The notes: generated by a model not told the origin, from the sequence alone. DNA of 64,000 nt from Pseudomonadota bacterium (GCA_021801265.1 JAJYYE010000001.1:372001-436000), one strand, 5' to 3'; counted from the first letter of the stretch, positions 1 through 10,531 are shown. A program made the numbers and translations.

Positions 1-1
1 G

Positions 2-1666
2 ATCATCTATCGCGGGTATGACTCCAAAATTGAGCGCACCGTCGCACTCAAAACCTTACGCCCCGAATTTTCTGCACACCCGGAGTACCGCGCGCGCTTT
101 CTGATCGAAGCCAAGGCGGCGGGTACACTCAATCACCCGCATATTGTCACGATTTTCGATGTCGGCGAAGTCGATGGTATCCCATTCATTGCGATGGAGT
201 TATTAACCGGCGCCACGTTAGGGCAATTCGCCGAGCGTCAGCCGCAAGGCATTCCCTTGCCCATTTTGCTGAAAATCGCGATTCAGATTACCGACGCGCT
301 CGATTTTTCCCATCGCCATGGCGTGGTGCATCAAGACATCAAGCCCGACAACATTGTGCTGGTCAATGACACCAGCGACATCAAAATGATGGATTTCGGC
401 ATTGCCCGCATCTTGCGGCAAACCGATGTGCCCTCCGACGAAGGTGCGCGCGCTTTTTTATCGGGCACGCCGCAGTATATGTCGCCCGAACAAATTACCG
501 ATCAACCCATCGACGGCCGCAGCGATTTATACGCGTTGGGCGTTTTGCTGTATGAGTTGGTTGCGGGGCATTGCCCCTTTCAAGACGATGACCACTTCGC
601 TCTGTGGCAAAAAGCGCTGAAAGATCCGGTTCCATGCTTAAAACCCCGTGATCCACACACGCCGCCCGAGCTCATTGAGCTGGTCAACACGTTGCTCGCC
701 AAAGATCCCAATGCCCGGTATCAATCCGCCTCTGGGCTGGCCGCCGATTTGCGCTCGCTGGCGCAACGGCAAAATGAACGCGCCGAACATTGGTTTTCCA
801 AACGCATTATCCCTTTGAGCGTGCGGTGGCCGTTGGTGATGGCGGTGGTCGTCACTGCGGCCATGCTCCTGGGCCTGCTCGGGGTCTATCACAAGCAAAA
901 ACAAGCGATGACCAATCTGGCCTACGATTATGGCTTTAGTTTATCGGAATGGGTCGCCGTACAAACCGCTGAGGATTTACTCCTGCAAGATAAACTCGCG
1001 CTGCAATCCTGGGTCGATAGCATGAGCAAAAACCGCGAAATTGTGTACATGTCCATTAAAGACCTCAGCGGCCGAACCGAAGCACAAACCCGCGGCGATC
1101 GCCTGGCCGAGCAAATGGCCACCCAATTGCGCGATGATCATGTGGTGCTGAATCGGGGTGACATGCGGGTGTATGCGGTGCGCCAAATCGATGGTGCACC
1201 GTTTTATGTGTTTGAAATGCCGATTGAATACCAGGATCGGCGGGTAGGGCAATTGCGCATTGGCCTGGCAACGGATGCGCTCACCACCGCGAGCCGCGTC
1301 ACCCTACTCACCTTGCTGGGCTGGATTGTGGTGATTTTGCTCATTGTGATCGCGGGCACGTACTGGCTTACCCGGCGCATTCAAATGCCGCTGGATGTGG
1401 TGAGCAACGCCCTGGAGCAAATCAAACTGGGGCATCTCGAACATCGCATCCGACTGCATCGGCGCGATGATTTTGAACGACTATTTTCTGCCTATAACGC
1501 CATGGCCGATGTACTGGAGGCAAGGCAACTGCAACAAGATGCCCATGTGGCCGAGATCCAGTCCGGGGTGACCACCGCCCCGACCATCAGCGAACAGTCG
1601 ATTCGCCCGCGAGCCGCCCATACCATCACACTGGATTTGGCCAAACCCAATTCCAAGGGAACCTGA
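2..1666 (+). CDS. Membrane Ser/Thr protein kinase with periplasmic segment and HAMP-like tail (5' end cut by window)
   Basis: The frame is open from base 2, so the true start lies left of the window. The kinase domain comes first. VALK (Lys at residue 17 of the visible protein) is the ATP-anchoring lysine, HQDIKPDN is the catalytic loop, DFG follows, and SPEQ is the APE-like motif. The catalytic loop has HQD where most kinases have HRD, so it is a non-RD kinase. After the kinase come a membrane segment (bases about 825-890), a periplasmic stretch of about 120 residues, a second membrane segment (about 1295-1370) and a HAMP-like region. This layout suggests a Hanks-type kinase that reads a periplasmic signal. 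The PP2C phosphatase at 2798-3616 is the likely partner. Family assignment is firm; ligand and substrates are unknown. Confidence 0.9.
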   Translation: MIYRGYDSKIERTVALKTLRPEFSAHPEYRARFLIEAKAAGTLNHPHIVTIFDVGEVDGIPFIAMELLTGATLGQFAERQPQGIPLPILLKIAIQITDALDFSHRHGVVHQDIKPDNIVLVNDTSDIKMMDFGIARILRQTDVPSDEGARAFLSGTPQYMSPEQITDQPIDGRSDLYALGVLLYELVAGHCPFQDDDHFALWQKALKDPVPCLKPRDPHTPPELIELVNTLLAKDPNARYQSASGLAADLRSLAQRQNERAEHWFSKRIIPLSVRWPLVMAVVVTAAMLLGLLGVYHKQKQAMTNLAYDYGFSLSEWVAVQTAEDLLLQDKLALQSWVDSMSKNREIVYMSIKDLSGRTEAQTRGDRLAEQMATQLRDDHVVLNRGDMRVYAVRQIDGAPFYVFEMPIEYQDRRVGQLRIGLATDALTTASRVTLLTLLGWIVVILLIVIAGTYWLTRRIQMPLDVVSNALEQIKLGHLEHRIRLHRRDDFERLFSAYNAMADVLEARQLQQDAHVAEIQSGVTTAPTISEQSIRPRAAHTITLDLAKPNSKGT

Positions 1667-1726
1667 TCAACAGCGCCCTCCCGGCGTTCGAAGCGGGCCG
1701 GGGTGGGGAACTGGCACCTTGACCTT

Positions 1727-1746
1727 ACCCCCGTAGGAGGGGGTTT
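1727..1746. terminator. Weak stem-loop between convergent genes
   Basis: A short hairpin (ACCCCC and GGGGGT around six bases) lies between the convergent kinase and LysM genes. Only three T residues follow on the plus strand. It may help end transcription, but the evidence is thin. Confidence 0.3.
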
Positions 1747-1829
1747 ATCCCCGACAGCACGGCCAAACCAAGAAGCGCGATTGAGCGAGATTATGCGCAG
1801 GCTCCAAGACTGTTTCACATCCTGCCCCG

Positions 1830-2735
1830 CTAGTTCGGCCCCAATTGATGCAGGCGGTGTTTCAGCTCGAGGGCGCGCGCGCGATAACCCAAGGCGGGCT
1901 CGTAATCGGGATCGAGCGCCAAGGCTTTATTCCAGAGCGCAATCGCTTCATCAAGATTTTGCTTACGGTAGGCAACCAAGGCGGCCTCGTGGTATTGCTG
2001 CACTTTAGCCAAATCAGGATCCTGACTGGCCGGTACGTTATTGCCCGGATTCGGCGGGACAGCCGTCGGTGTCATGTGGTCAGCGGGGGATGCCTGAACC
2101 GCCGACAGGGCAGGCTCTGCCACACCCTGGTCCGACGGGGTGCCAACAGAATGCCCATCGGGGGGCGTCACGTCGGCGGGGCGGCTTTCGGGCGCAACCG
2201 GGGCGGCAAGATTCGTTTTAAGTCGCGCGGGCAGTTTAATCACTTGCCCAACTTGCAAATCTTTACTGCGTCTCATCTGGTTATAACGCCCAAGAATCAC
2301 GAACCGGAGCGGATTACCCAAAAATTTTGCCGCAATTCCCCCCAAGGTATCGCCCGGCTGCACCGTGTAGGTCGTCGTGGGCTTGCCAAGATAGGCTTCC
2401 GGGTTGACCGTTAACTGCTGCTGCAAGCTCAGGGCCTGGGTGTTTTTAGGGTCTTTAGCCAAATAGGTTTTCAGTGCACGGCGGGCGAAATCTGATTGCC
2501 CATTCTCAATCAAGTGAATGATTTTTTTAAGATCCATCAGGGGTGCGGGCGCGACATCACCAGCGGAATCCACTGAACTGAGATCCGGGGTGGCTGAGTG
2601 GGCCGCCGCTTTCGACGTGTCTCCCTCGCCAGACGGCACTTGAGCACAACCCGACAAGACACCCAACAACAGCCCGATGAACAATACACCCGGCGGCCGG
2701 GGCGATTGGGCGGGTATGGCCACAAAAAAACGCAT
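1830..2735 (-). CDS. LysM and TPR lipoprotein
   Basis: This 301-residue protein starts with a hydrophobic segment ending in a lipobox (VLSGC), so it is probably a lipoprotein. A LysM peptidoglycan-binding domain lies near residues 115-170 (YTVQPGDTLGGIAAKFLG onward, ending VIKLP). A Pro/Ala-rich linker follows, then a TPR-like helical pair at the C-terminus (NLDEAIALWNKALALDPDY). Such proteins anchor complexes to the cell wall. It is 62 bases downstream of the PP2C phosphatase on the same strand and converges on the kinase, so the three may form one signalling unit. That functional link is inference. Confidence 0.8.
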   Translation of the reverse strand: MRFFVAIPAQSPRPPGVLFIGLLLGVLSGCAQVPSGEGDTSKAAAHSATPDLSSVDSAGDVAPAPLMDLKKIIHLIENGQSDFARRALKTYLAKDPKNTQALSLQQQLTVNPEAYLGKPTTTYTVQPGDTLGGIAAKFLGNPLRFVILGRYNQMRRSKDLQVGQVIKLPARLKTNLAAPVAPESRPADVTPPDGHSVGTPSDQGVAEPALSAVQASPADHMTPTAVPPNPGNNVPASQDPDLAKVQQYHEAALVAYRKQNLDEAIALWNKALALDPDYEPALGYRARALELKHRLHQLGPN

Positions 2736-2797
2736 GAATCACCTGCCGTAAAGAATCCAGTTCAGCAAAGAAAATCACCCGATTGTAGTGATTTATA

Positions 2798-3616
2798 TCA
2801 ACGAAAAAACGACCAACGCCGCACAACCTTCGGCGGCGCTCGCCAAACAGCAAGCGCGATGTTATCACCCTGCGTACCACCCCGTCGCGCCGCTTGCCGC
2901 ACCCAGACAGACGTCGCAAACGCCAAATCGGAAGCCCCCAAGATGAGCGACATTTCATCCACCGATACTTGATCCCAAAAACCATCGGAGCACAACAAAA
3001 AAGCACACTGATCACACAACGCCATCTCGCCCAAAGTGGGTTTAATGGTGACGTCCATCCCCAATACCTGTTGCACCTGATTACGTGCTGGATGCGTGGC
3101 ACGATCTTCAGCCGTGATTTTCCCTTGCTCAAATAGCTGCTGAACCAGCGAGTGATCGCGCGTTTGATGCATCAACTCGCCTCGCTTAAAACCATACAAA
3201 CGGCTATCGCCGACATGTGCCCAATAAGCGCGCGCCGGGTCGGTGAATAGAGCCACTACAGTTGAGTAAGCCTCCGAGCCAACCAAGGCCGCGCGGGCGA
3301 GAATTTCCTGATTGGCCAGCGTGCAAAAATTCGTCAGAAATTCAGCTGGCTGGGGATGTTGATTCAGTAAGGCGGGAAACACGCGGGCAGCCACATCAAC
3401 CACGCACTGCGCAGCCATCTCTCCACCAGAGTGGCCGCCCACGCCATCGGCCACCACTAAAAATTGCCGACGCCGATCCGGTGTTGTCAGGCAAATCACC
3501 TGATCTTGCTGGGTGCTGCGCCCCCCCTGGTGCCGCGCGGCGCCCATAAATCCCTGGGTATCGGTCGGCGTCAGGGTGGCGCTATTAGCAGATGGAATCG
3601 ACAATTCTGGTTTCAA
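2798..3616 (-). CDS. PP2C-family Ser/Thr protein phosphatase
   Basis: The 272-residue protein carries the metal-binding PP2C motifs: the N-terminal RSTQQDQ, VADGVGGHSGGE, WAHVGDSRLY, LCSDGFWD, and a C-terminal GDNIALAVW. It should remove phosphate from Ser/Thr residues using Mn/Mg ions in the cytoplasm. The start is a TTG (complement of 3614-3616) preceded by AAGGAAG at good spacing; the first in-frame ATG would remove 23 residues. It probably opposes the kinase at the left edge, as kinase-phosphatase pairs are commonly clustered. Confidence 0.88.
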   Translation of the reverse strand: MKPELSIPSANSATLTPTDTQGFMGAARHQGGRSTQQDQVICLTTPDRRRQFLVVADGVGGHSGGEMAAQCVVDVAARVFPALLNQHPQPAEFLTNFCTLANQEILARAALVGSEAYSTVVALFTDPARAYWAHVGDSRLYGFKRGELMHQTRDHSLVQQLFEQGKITAEDRATHPARNQVQQVLGMDVTIKPTLGEMALCDQCAFLLCSDGFWDQVSVDEMSLILGASDLAFATSVWVRQAARRGGTQGDNIALAVWRAPPKVVRRWSFFR

Positions 3617-3913
3617 AGAGACTTCCTTGCTCGCGGGCGATCACCCAATGTAGCATCACTATATCTGAGTGATAATTTTATGTCACAATGCCATCCAATC
3701 GGCGCCAACTTATTGAATTTATTTTGTTCTTTATTATTTAATTTAATGAAGGCACGTGAAGAAGCTGCCAAAAAACAAATCAAAAGCGCATCTTCCCTCA
3801 CGGGATGGCTCGGTTGCCCAGATATTTTAGAAAGGCGAGAGGGATGTATCCGCCGATCATTTTCGCGCTGACTTCAGATCAAAATGACCCAATTAATTTA
3901 AGGATGATGACAC

Positions 3914-6460
3914 ATGCTGCAGAATCTGCGTATCGGTACCAAGCTCACCGCTTTTTTGATTCTGGCTTTTCTGGTGAGTATTGCCGTGTCTGGATTTTTC
4001 CTCTCCCGCGCGATGGACGCCAAAGCGCAAGCTGAAATTCAAATGCGCGCCGAGATGTTAACCCGTGTCATGAACTCGGTGCGCAGTTACACCAGCCTGT
4101 ACATCAGCCCGAAACTCAGCCAGCGATCGCTGCCGGAGTCGGCCTTTATTGCTGAAACCGTACCGGCATTTTCAGCGCGCACCGTGTTTGACACCTTCCG
4201 CGCAGATCCCCAATTTGCCGATTATTCCTATAAAGAAGCCACGCTGAACCCCACCAGCCCGAAAGACCAAGCCGATGCATTTGAGCAAAATCTGGTCGCA
4301 CAATTCCGCGAAAACCCTCATCTGAAGCTGTTGTCCGGCTTTCGGGAACAGAGTGGGCGCACTTTTTTTTACACCGCCCGCCCCCTGGCCGTCACCCAGC
4401 CCTCTTGCTTGCAGTGTCACTCCACGCCCGAGGCCGCGCCAAAAAGTTTACTCGCAGCCTATGGCAGTACGCATGGGTTTAACTGGAAGCTGGGGGACAT
4501 TGTCGCCGCACAAACGATTTATGTGCCCTCGGATGAAATCTTTGCGCAGGGTCATCACTATTTAATGCTTGCCATGGGGATTTTCTTCGGTGTATTTGCG
4601 GTGGGCACCGCGCTGTTAATCTGGCAGATTCGCCGCGCCGTGGTTCTCCCCATTCAGCGCCTTACCGGTGCCGCCCGTGCTATTAGCGCAGGTTCGGCAA
4701 CGGCTGAACAACTGGCGGTGTTCGATGAACCCGCGATGCAGCAGTTGGCCACGCGCGGGGATGAACCCGGCGAATTGGCGCGGAGTTTTCGGGTGATGGC
4801 GCACGAGGTGGCCGACCGGGAGCGTCACTTAAATACCACCGTATTGCACCGTACCGAGCAAATTCAACAGTTGCTCGAAGAAGCACGGCAAGCCCGCCAT
4901 GAGGCCGAAGACGCCAATCAAACCAAGAGCCAGTTTGTCGCCAACATGAGTCATGAGCTGCGCACCCCCTTGAATGCGATTATTGGGTACAGCGAAATTC
5001 TCATAGAAGAATCGGCCGAAGACGGCAACCCTCAATATGCCCCCGATTTGGCACGCATCCTCAATAGCGGCAAACACTTACTCGCGCTCGTGAACGATAT
5101 TCTCGACATTTCCCGGATTGAAGCGGGCAAGATGGAACTCTATCTGGAACCTTTTCCCGTTTGCCGCGAAATTCAATCCGTCATGGACACCGCGCGCCCC
5201 GTGATCGAGAAAAACCGGAATCAAATCACCCTCATTTGTGCGGAATCCCTGGGGCAAATGACCGCCGATTTAACAAAATTCCGCCAGATTTTGCTGAATT
5301 TAATCAGCAATGCTGCCAAATTCACGCACGAAGGCCACCTGACTCTGACGGTTTGCGCCTTGGATGACGAGCGCTTGAGCATCGCCGTGGCGGATACCGG
5401 CATCGGGATGAATGACGAGCAACTGGGCCGTCTCTTTCTGGTATTCAGTCAGGCCGACGTCTCAACCACGCGTAAATATGGCGGTTCCGGTTTGGGCTTA
5501 TCCATTTCACGGCATTTTGCGCGGATGATGGGGGGCGACATCGTGGCGCGTAGCGCACCCAATGCAGGCAGCGTCTTTACCGTCACGCTCCCGCTGACCG
5601 TGAAGCTGCCGCCGACGGAATCTGCATCACATGCCGCAGCCCCCGTGTCATCGGCACTTACCATCGAGCAAACCGATGGCAGTAACGGTACGATCTTGGT
5701 GATTGACGACGATCCGTCGGTCCACGATCTCATCCAGCGATCGATGGGGCGCGCCGGCTACCGGGTGATCACCGCCAGTAATGGGCACGATGGCTTGGCC
5801 ATGGCGCGGGCGCATCGACCCGACTTCATTACCCTCGACATCATGATGCCGGGCATAGATGGCTGGAGCGTACTCACCACCCTGAAAGCGGATCCGGATC
5901 TCAAAGACATCCCCGTGTTTATTCTCACCATGACCAACGAGAAAAGCCTCGGGTATGCCTTGGGCGCGGCGCAGTTCCTCACCAAACCGGTGAATCGGGA
6001 GGCCTTGCTGGGACTGCTGCGGCAATACACCCGTCATGCCAGGGGCTGCCACGTGCTGGTGATTGATGATGATGCCAATAACCGCGATTTACTCAAACGG
6101 GTGTTCGAACCCGAAGGCATCCATGTGGCTGAAGCCATTGATGGGCAATCGGGGCTGGATTGGCTGGCCGCCCACCCCCTGCCGGATTTGGTCATTCTCG
6201 ATTTAATGATGCCGACCATGGATGGCTTCGCCTTTCTGGATGCCCTGCGGCAACACCGGCAATTTGATCAGCTCCCCGTGGTGGTGCTTACCGCCAAAAC
6301 GCTCACCGATGAAGATCGTCAGCGGCTTGCCGCGCGAGCGCTGCACATCATCGAGCGCCAAGGGCAAAGCGAAGAAGCCATCATCGCGCGCTTACAGGCG
6401 CAAATTTTCGCCCCAAAACACAAAAAACTGGACTCGACACCCGACACCCCAGAGGCATAG
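3914..6460 (+). CDS. Hybrid sensor histidine kinase with haem-type sensor and two receivers
   Basis: This 848-residue protein begins with a membrane segment, then a periplasmic DUF3365 (Tll0287-like) domain carrying one c-type haem site, CLQCH at residues 165-169. A second membrane segment (about 215-240) and a HAMP domain follow. Then come a coiled coil, a HisKA domain with [10 protein letters not shown] (phosphorylated His347), and a HATPase with DTGIGM and GSGLGLSI. Two receiver domains close the protein, with acceptors Asp642 (LDIMMPG) and Asp763 (LDLMMPT). The haem site points to redox or gas sensing; the signal is unknown. The ATG is preceded by AAGGATG. It is the first gene of a three-gene operon. 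Confidence 0.92.
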   Translation: MLQNLRIGTKLTAFLILAFLVSIAVSGFFLSRAMDAKAQAEIQMRAEMLTRVMNSVRSYTSLYISPKLSQRSLPESAFIAETVPAFSARTVFDTFRADPQFADYSYKEATLNPTSPKDQADAFEQNLVAQFRENPHLKLLSGFREQSGRTFFYTARPLAVTQPSCLQCHSTPEAAPKSLLAAYGSTHGFNWKLGDIVAAQTIYVPSDEIFAQGHHYLMLAMGIFFGVFAVGTALLIWQIRRAVVLPIQRLTGAARAISAGSATAEQLAVFDEPAMQQLATRGDEPGELARSFRVMAHEVADRERHLNTTVLHRTEQIQQLLEEARQARHEAEDANQTKSQFVANMSHELRTPLNAIIGYSEILIEESAEDGNPQYAPDLARILNSGKHLLALVNDILDISRIEAGKMELYLEPFPVCREIQSVMDTARPVIEKNRNQITLICAESLGQMTADLTKFRQILLNLISNAAKFTHEGHLTLTVCALDDERLSIAVADTGIGMNDEQLGRLFLVFSQADVSTTRKYGGSGLGLSISRHFARMMGGDIVARSAPNAGSVFTVTLPLTVKLPPTESASHAAAPVSSALTIEQTDGSNGTILVIDDDPSVHDLIQRSMGRAGYRVITASNGHDGLAMARAHRPDFITLDIMMPGIDGWSVLTTLKADPDLKDIPVFILTMTNEKSLGYALGAAQFLTKPVNREALLGLLRQYTRHARGCHVLVIDDDANNRDLLKRVFEPEGIHVAEAIDGQSGLDWLAAHPLPDLVILDLMMPTMDGFAFLDALRQHRQFDQLPVVVLTAKTLTDEDRQRLAARALHIIERQGQSEEAIIARLQAQIFAPKHKKLDSTPDTPEA

Positions 6461-6469
6461 GAAGCAACA

Positions 6470-6841
6470 ATGGCCCGTATTTTACTGGTTGAAGATAATG
6501 AGATGAATCGCGACATGCTCTCGCGGCGGTTAGTGCGTCGTGGCTATGAGGTATTGCTGGCTGTCGATGGCGCTGAGGCCATCGAGACGGCGCAAGCCCA
6601 TCAACCCGATTTAATTCTCATGGACATGAGCTTGCCCGTGCTTGACGGCTGGGAGGCCACCCGCGCGCTGCGCGCCAATGCCACGACCCACCGCATCCCC
6701 GTGATTGCACTCACCGCGCACGCGATGGAAGGCGAGCGCAGTAAAGCGCTGGAAGCAGGCTGCGATGATTTTGATACCAAGCCCGTCGAATTACCCCGCC
6801 TGCTGGATAAAATCGAGCGGCTACTGGCAGCGAGGACTTAG
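6470..6841 (+). CDS. Stand-alone response regulator receiver
   Basis: This 123-residue protein is a single CheY/DivK-like receiver. The acidic pocket is VEDNEMN, the acceptor Asp sits in LILMDMSLPV, and the conserved Thr and Lys are in ALTAHA and FDTKPVE. There is no output domain, so it probably passes phosphate on or binds a partner. It starts 9 bases after the hybrid kinase with a clear AGGAAG ribosome site and is followed 3 bases later by the GGDEF protein. The three genes look like one phosphorelay. Confidence 0.9.
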   Translation: MARILLVEDNEMNRDMLSRRLVRRGYEVLLAVDGAEAIETAQAHQPDLILMDMSLPVLDGWEATRALRANATTHRIPVIALTAHAMEGERSKALEAGCDDFDTKPVELPRLLDKIERLLAART

Positions 6842-6844
6842 ACC

Positions 6845-8212
6845 ATGGTCGACATTCATCCCTGCGATGCCCACATCCGCCACGACCTGCGCACGCCCCT
6901 CAACCACCTGATTGGCTACACCGAGATGTTGCTCGACGATCTGCCACCGACCTGTAGCAACCTATTAACCACACGGCTACGCACGCTCCTGGATGATGCC
7001 CATCAATTACTGGAAACCATCAACCGCCCAACCCCCATGACCTTGGGGCGTTTCGATGCCCTCTTTCCCGACTGGCGCGGCAAAATGGCCCTGATTGAAG
7101 TCGATTTCAGCCACCTGAAAACGACGGTAGAGGCCCATTGGCAATCCGCTTGCCCGGATGTCGATAAAATTGGCTCCGCCATTGGGCATTTGCGCGGCCT
7201 GCTCGACGCCCTGAGCGCGCGACCCGCCGTTGATCTGGGCGATCCCGCCACGATGAAAGCGCGTGACGCATCGGACACCAGTGGAGCGGACGGCCATTTG
7301 TTGATTGTGGATGATCGCGCGGAGAATCTTGAACTCATGCAACGGCGCCTCGTTCGGGAGGGCTATCGGGTGACGGTCTGCAACTCAGGGCGCGATGCCT
7401 TGGCCCGGCTCGAAACCGACAGCTTCGATGTCATCCTGCTCGATTGGCTCATGCCCGACATGAGCGGGAAAGAAGTGCTGGCAAAAATCCGCAGCCGGTT
7501 TTCTGCGCACGAATTGCCCGTGATTGTCGTCACCGCACGGCATGGTTCGGATACGATCGTCGATGCGCTCACTCATGGTGCGAATGATTATCTCGCCAAG
7601 CCCTTGGATTTTCCGGTCGCGCTCGCTCGCCTGGCCACCCAGGTGTATCTGCGCAAAATCACCCGGCAGTTAGCCGAGGCGAATCGCCAACTCAAGCAGT
7701 TCTCCTATATCGACGGCTTAACCGCCATTGCCAATCGGCGCAAGTTCGACGAATATCTGATGACGACGTGGCGTCGTTCGCAGCAAGAAGGCGCACCCAT
7801 CTCACTGATCTTGATTGATGTGGATTACTTTAAACGCTACAACGATTCGCTGGGGCATGAGGCGGGCGATCACGCCTTAATGAAGGTAGCCAAAGCGGTG
7901 AGCACCAGCTTATTTCGGGTGAAAGATTTAGCCGCGCGCTATGGTGGCGAGGAGTTCGCCGTCATCCTGCCCGAAACTTCCTTGGTGGACGCCTTAAGTG
8001 TGGCCGAACGGGTTCGTACAACAATTATGTCGCTGGAACTGCCCCATCCGGCAAGCACGGTCTTGCCGGTGATAACGGTCAGTTTGGGCGTTGGAGAATG
8101 GCGACCAACGGCATTCTGCGAACCCAGCGCCCTCATTAACCTAACCGACAAAGGCTTATATCAAGCCAAAGCGGCGGGGCGAAATCAAGTCGGCACCTTG
8201 GGGAGTGCCTAG
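6845..8212 (+). CDS. Receiver-GGDEF diguanylate cyclase with N-terminal HisKA-like segment
   Basis: In 455 residues this protein has an N-terminal helix with RHDLRTPLNH (His13), which resembles the dimerisation and phosphoacceptor helix of a histidine kinase but has no ATPase domain after it. A receiver domain follows (LLDWLMPDM with the acceptor Asp; YLAKP with the Lys), then a GGDEF domain with an intact RYGGEEF active site. It should make cyclic di-GMP from GTP. An RxxD inhibitory site was not checked. As the last gene of the operon, it is the probable output of the hybrid kinase. The lone HisKA-like head could serve as a phosphotransfer site or a docking surface. Confidence 0.88.
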   Translation: MVDIHPCDAHIRHDLRTPLNHLIGYTEMLLDDLPPTCSNLLTTRLRTLLDDAHQLLETINRPTPMTLGRFDALFPDWRGKMALIEVDFSHLKTTVEAHWQSACPDVDKIGSAIGHLRGLLDALSARPAVDLGDPATMKARDASDTSGADGHLLIVDDRAENLELMQRRLVREGYRVTVCNSGRDALARLETDSFDVILLDWLMPDMSGKEVLAKIRSRFSAHELPVIVVTARHGSDTIVDALTHGANDYLAKPLDFPVALARLATQVYLRKITRQLAEANRQLKQFSYIDGLTAIANRRKFDEYLMTTWRRSQQEGAPISLILIDVDYFKRYNDSLGHEAGDHALMKVAKAVSTSLFRVKDLAARYGGEEFAVILPETSLVDALSVAERVRTTIMSLELPHPASTVLPVITVSLGVGEWRPTAFCEPSALINLTDKGLYQAKAAGRNQVGTLGSA

Positions 8213-8214
8213 CG

Positions 8215-8253
8215 GCCTGTCGGCGTTTTCCTCGACACGGATGTCCGACGGGC
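8215..8253. terminator. Stem-loop between convergent diguanylate cyclase gene and recG
   Basis: GCCTGTCGG and CCGACGGGC form a 9-base stem with one mismatch and a 21-base loop holding a TTTTC run. It sits between two converging genes and may act as a two-way terminator. The same core (CCTGTCGG with its complement) recurs near 47670-47723, so it may also be a dispersed repeat. Confidence 0.45.
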
Positions 8254-8255
8254 GG

Positions 8256-10328
8256 CTAGACCTGCCCGTAGTGCTGCGCCGCCCCAATCCAACGGCGAAT
8301 CAGCGCAGGGATGGCCGGGCTTTGTTCGGCAATGAGTTCATCGGCAAGTGTGCGGGCTAATTCCAGCCAATGCTCATCCTGAACTAAATCTGCGACTTTC
8401 AGCTTAGCCAGCCCCGTTTGCCGGGTACCGAGAATTTCACCGGGGCCCCGCTGCACGAGGTCCGCCTCGGCAAGCCGGAAACCGTCCTGGGTTTCACGCA
8501 TCAGGCCCAATCGGGCGCGGGCTTTATCAGCAAGGGGCTCATCGAACAGCAACACGCAATAAGAGGCGATACGGCCGCGGCCTACCCGCCCACGCAGTTG
8601 ATGCAGTTGCGCCAAGCCCATACGATCGGCATTCTCGATGATCATCAAGGAAGCATTGGGCACATCCACACCCACTTCAACCACGGTGGTCGCCACCAGC
8701 AAATCGACTTCATGTGCTTTAAACCGCGCCATTTCGGCATTTTTCTCGGCCGCATTCATGCGGCCATGCACCAGGCCAATCCGCAAATGCGGCAGGGATT
8801 CCCGCAGATATTCAGCCGTTGATTCGGCAGCTTGCGCTTCGATCCGCTCGGAATCTTCGATCAGCGGGCACACCCAGTACGCTTGCCGTCCTTGCCCACA
8901 TACCGCACTGATACGGGCAATCAATTGCTCGCGCCGATCCGCCCGCACGAGTACTGTCGTGATGGGCGTTCGCCCCGGGGGGAGTTCATCAATAATCGAC
9001 ACATCCAGATCCGCATAAGCACTCATGGCCAAGGTCCGCGGAATGGGCGTGGCCGTCATGACCAATTGATGCGGGCGATGTCCGGCGCGCTCCGGATGCG
9101 TGCCCTTGTCGCTCAACGCGAGCCGCTGATGCACGCCGAATCGATGCTGCTCATCCACAATCACCAGTCCCAGTCGATCAAACACCACCTGCTCCTGGAA
9201 CAGGGCATGCGTACCAATCACCAGCTGCGCGCTGCCATCGGCCAGTGCCGTCAGGCCCGCCCGGCGTTCGCCAGCCGACTGTTGACCAGACAACAACTGC
9301 ACCTCGATACCCAATGGCGAGAGCCATTGCGCAAAATTGCGTTGATGCTGCTCCGCCAGCAAGGCCGTTGGCGCCATCAACGCCGCCTGGTAACCGTGTT
9401 CAATCGCAGTCAATGCCGCACCCGCCGCCACGAGGGTTTTCCCCGAACCCACATCCCCCTGAACCAGGCGCAGCATGGGCGACCCCCGGGCCAAGTCAGA
9501 CTGAATTTCACGTAATACCCGATCTTGCGCGCCGGTCGGCTTAAAACTCAGCCTCGACAGAAGCCGTTGATATAAATTTGATTTCTGATAAAAACGGGGC
9601 GCCGCCGTTTGCGTAAACTCGTACCGCTTGAGCCGCAGGGCCAACATATGCGCCAGTAATTCTTCCACAATCAAACGGACATAGGCCGGCTCATGGCGCT
9701 GGGGCACACCCTCACTCAAGGTCGGAACATGAATGCGCTGCAAAGCCACCAATAACGAAGGCCAGCCCTCACGCTGGCGCAGCGTCGAGGGGAGCAGCTC
9801 ATCCAAATCATCCAGCGCCACATTCAATGCCTGCGCGACGAGCGTCCGCCATTTAGTCTGGCTCAAACCTTCCGTGCTGGGGTAAACCGGCAAAATCGCT
9901 TCCAATTGGGCGCTGTTCATCATTTCCGGCTGCGCCATTTCCAACCCGTGCGCACCTTCGCGAATTTCACCAAACAAAAGATAGGTTTGCCCCGTTTGCA
10001 GGGTCGGGCCAAAACGACCGAATTGCCACAAGGTAATATCGCCCGAATCATCAAAGCCTTGCGCCACCTGCCGCGCCTTGCCGCGCATTAGTGGTTTGGA
10101 TTCACTAATGGTGACTTGAATCAGTGCCGATTGCCCCACAAGGTGCGCGCCCAAGGGCAAGATTTGCCCCCGATTTTCATACCGCGTGGGCAAATGCCAT
10201 AAAATATCGCCAATCGTGGTTAAGGATAATCGGGCTAATTGTGCAGCCACGCGCGCGCCCACACCGGTCAAAAGTTCAACCGAATGATGTAACTTCAATG
10301 GTGTCGGTCGGGTTCGTGGTGCGGCCAT
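8256..10328 (-). CDS. recG: ATP-dependent DNA helicase RecG
   Basis: The 690-residue protein matches RecG in length and order. An N-terminal wedge/OB domain is followed by helicase motifs GDVGSGKT (Walker A), DEQHRFG (motif II), TATPIPRTL (motif III) and the C-terminal QLRGRVGRG (motif VI). RecG remodels stalled replication forks and branch-migrates Holliday junctions. The gene stands alone, converging with the diguanylate cyclase gene and diverging from the cytochrome c gene. Confidence 0.97.
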   Translation of the reverse strand: MAAPRTRPTPLKLHHSVELLTGVGARVAAQLARLSLTTIGDILWHLPTRYENRGQILPLGAHLVGQSALIQVTISESKPLMRGKARQVAQGFDDSGDITLWQFGRFGPTLQTGQTYLLFGEIREGAHGLEMAQPEMMNSAQLEAILPVYPSTEGLSQTKWRTLVAQALNVALDDLDELLPSTLRQREGWPSLLVALQRIHVPTLSEGVPQRHEPAYVRLIVEELLAHMLALRLKRYEFTQTAAPRFYQKSNLYQRLLSRLSFKPTGAQDRVLREIQSDLARGSPMLRLVQGDVGSGKTLVAAGAALTAIEHGYQAALMAPTALLAEQHQRNFAQWLSPLGIEVQLLSGQQSAGERRAGLTALADGSAQLVIGTHALFQEQVVFDRLGLVIVDEQHRFGVHQRLALSDKGTHPERAGHRPHQLVMTATPIPRTLAMSAYADLDVSIIDELPPGRTPITTVLVRADRREQLIARISAVCGQGRQAYWVCPLIEDSERIEAQAAESTAEYLRESLPHLRIGLVHGRMNAAEKNAEMARFKAHEVDLLVATTVVEVGVDVPNASLMIIENADRMGLAQLHQLRGRVGRGRIASYCVLLFDEPLADKARARLGLMRETQDGFRLAEADLVQRGPGEILGTRQTGLAKLKVADLVQDEHWLELARTLADELIAEQSPAIPALIRRWIGAAQHYGQV

Positions 10329-10531
10329 AGCCAGAATATAATGGGGTGATTAAGTGTTTATATGGGTTAAAAGCTTAATTCACTATATACTTTTACGGAT
10401 ATAAAAAGTGATTGATGCCGTGAGCCGCCGAGTACAACTTGCCGCTGGTTAGTCTTCAACGCTTTATGCGAATGAAATTATTTGATTTTTCGCAATTTTT
10501 GAACATTTAATTTTGATGATCGGAGGTTCCT

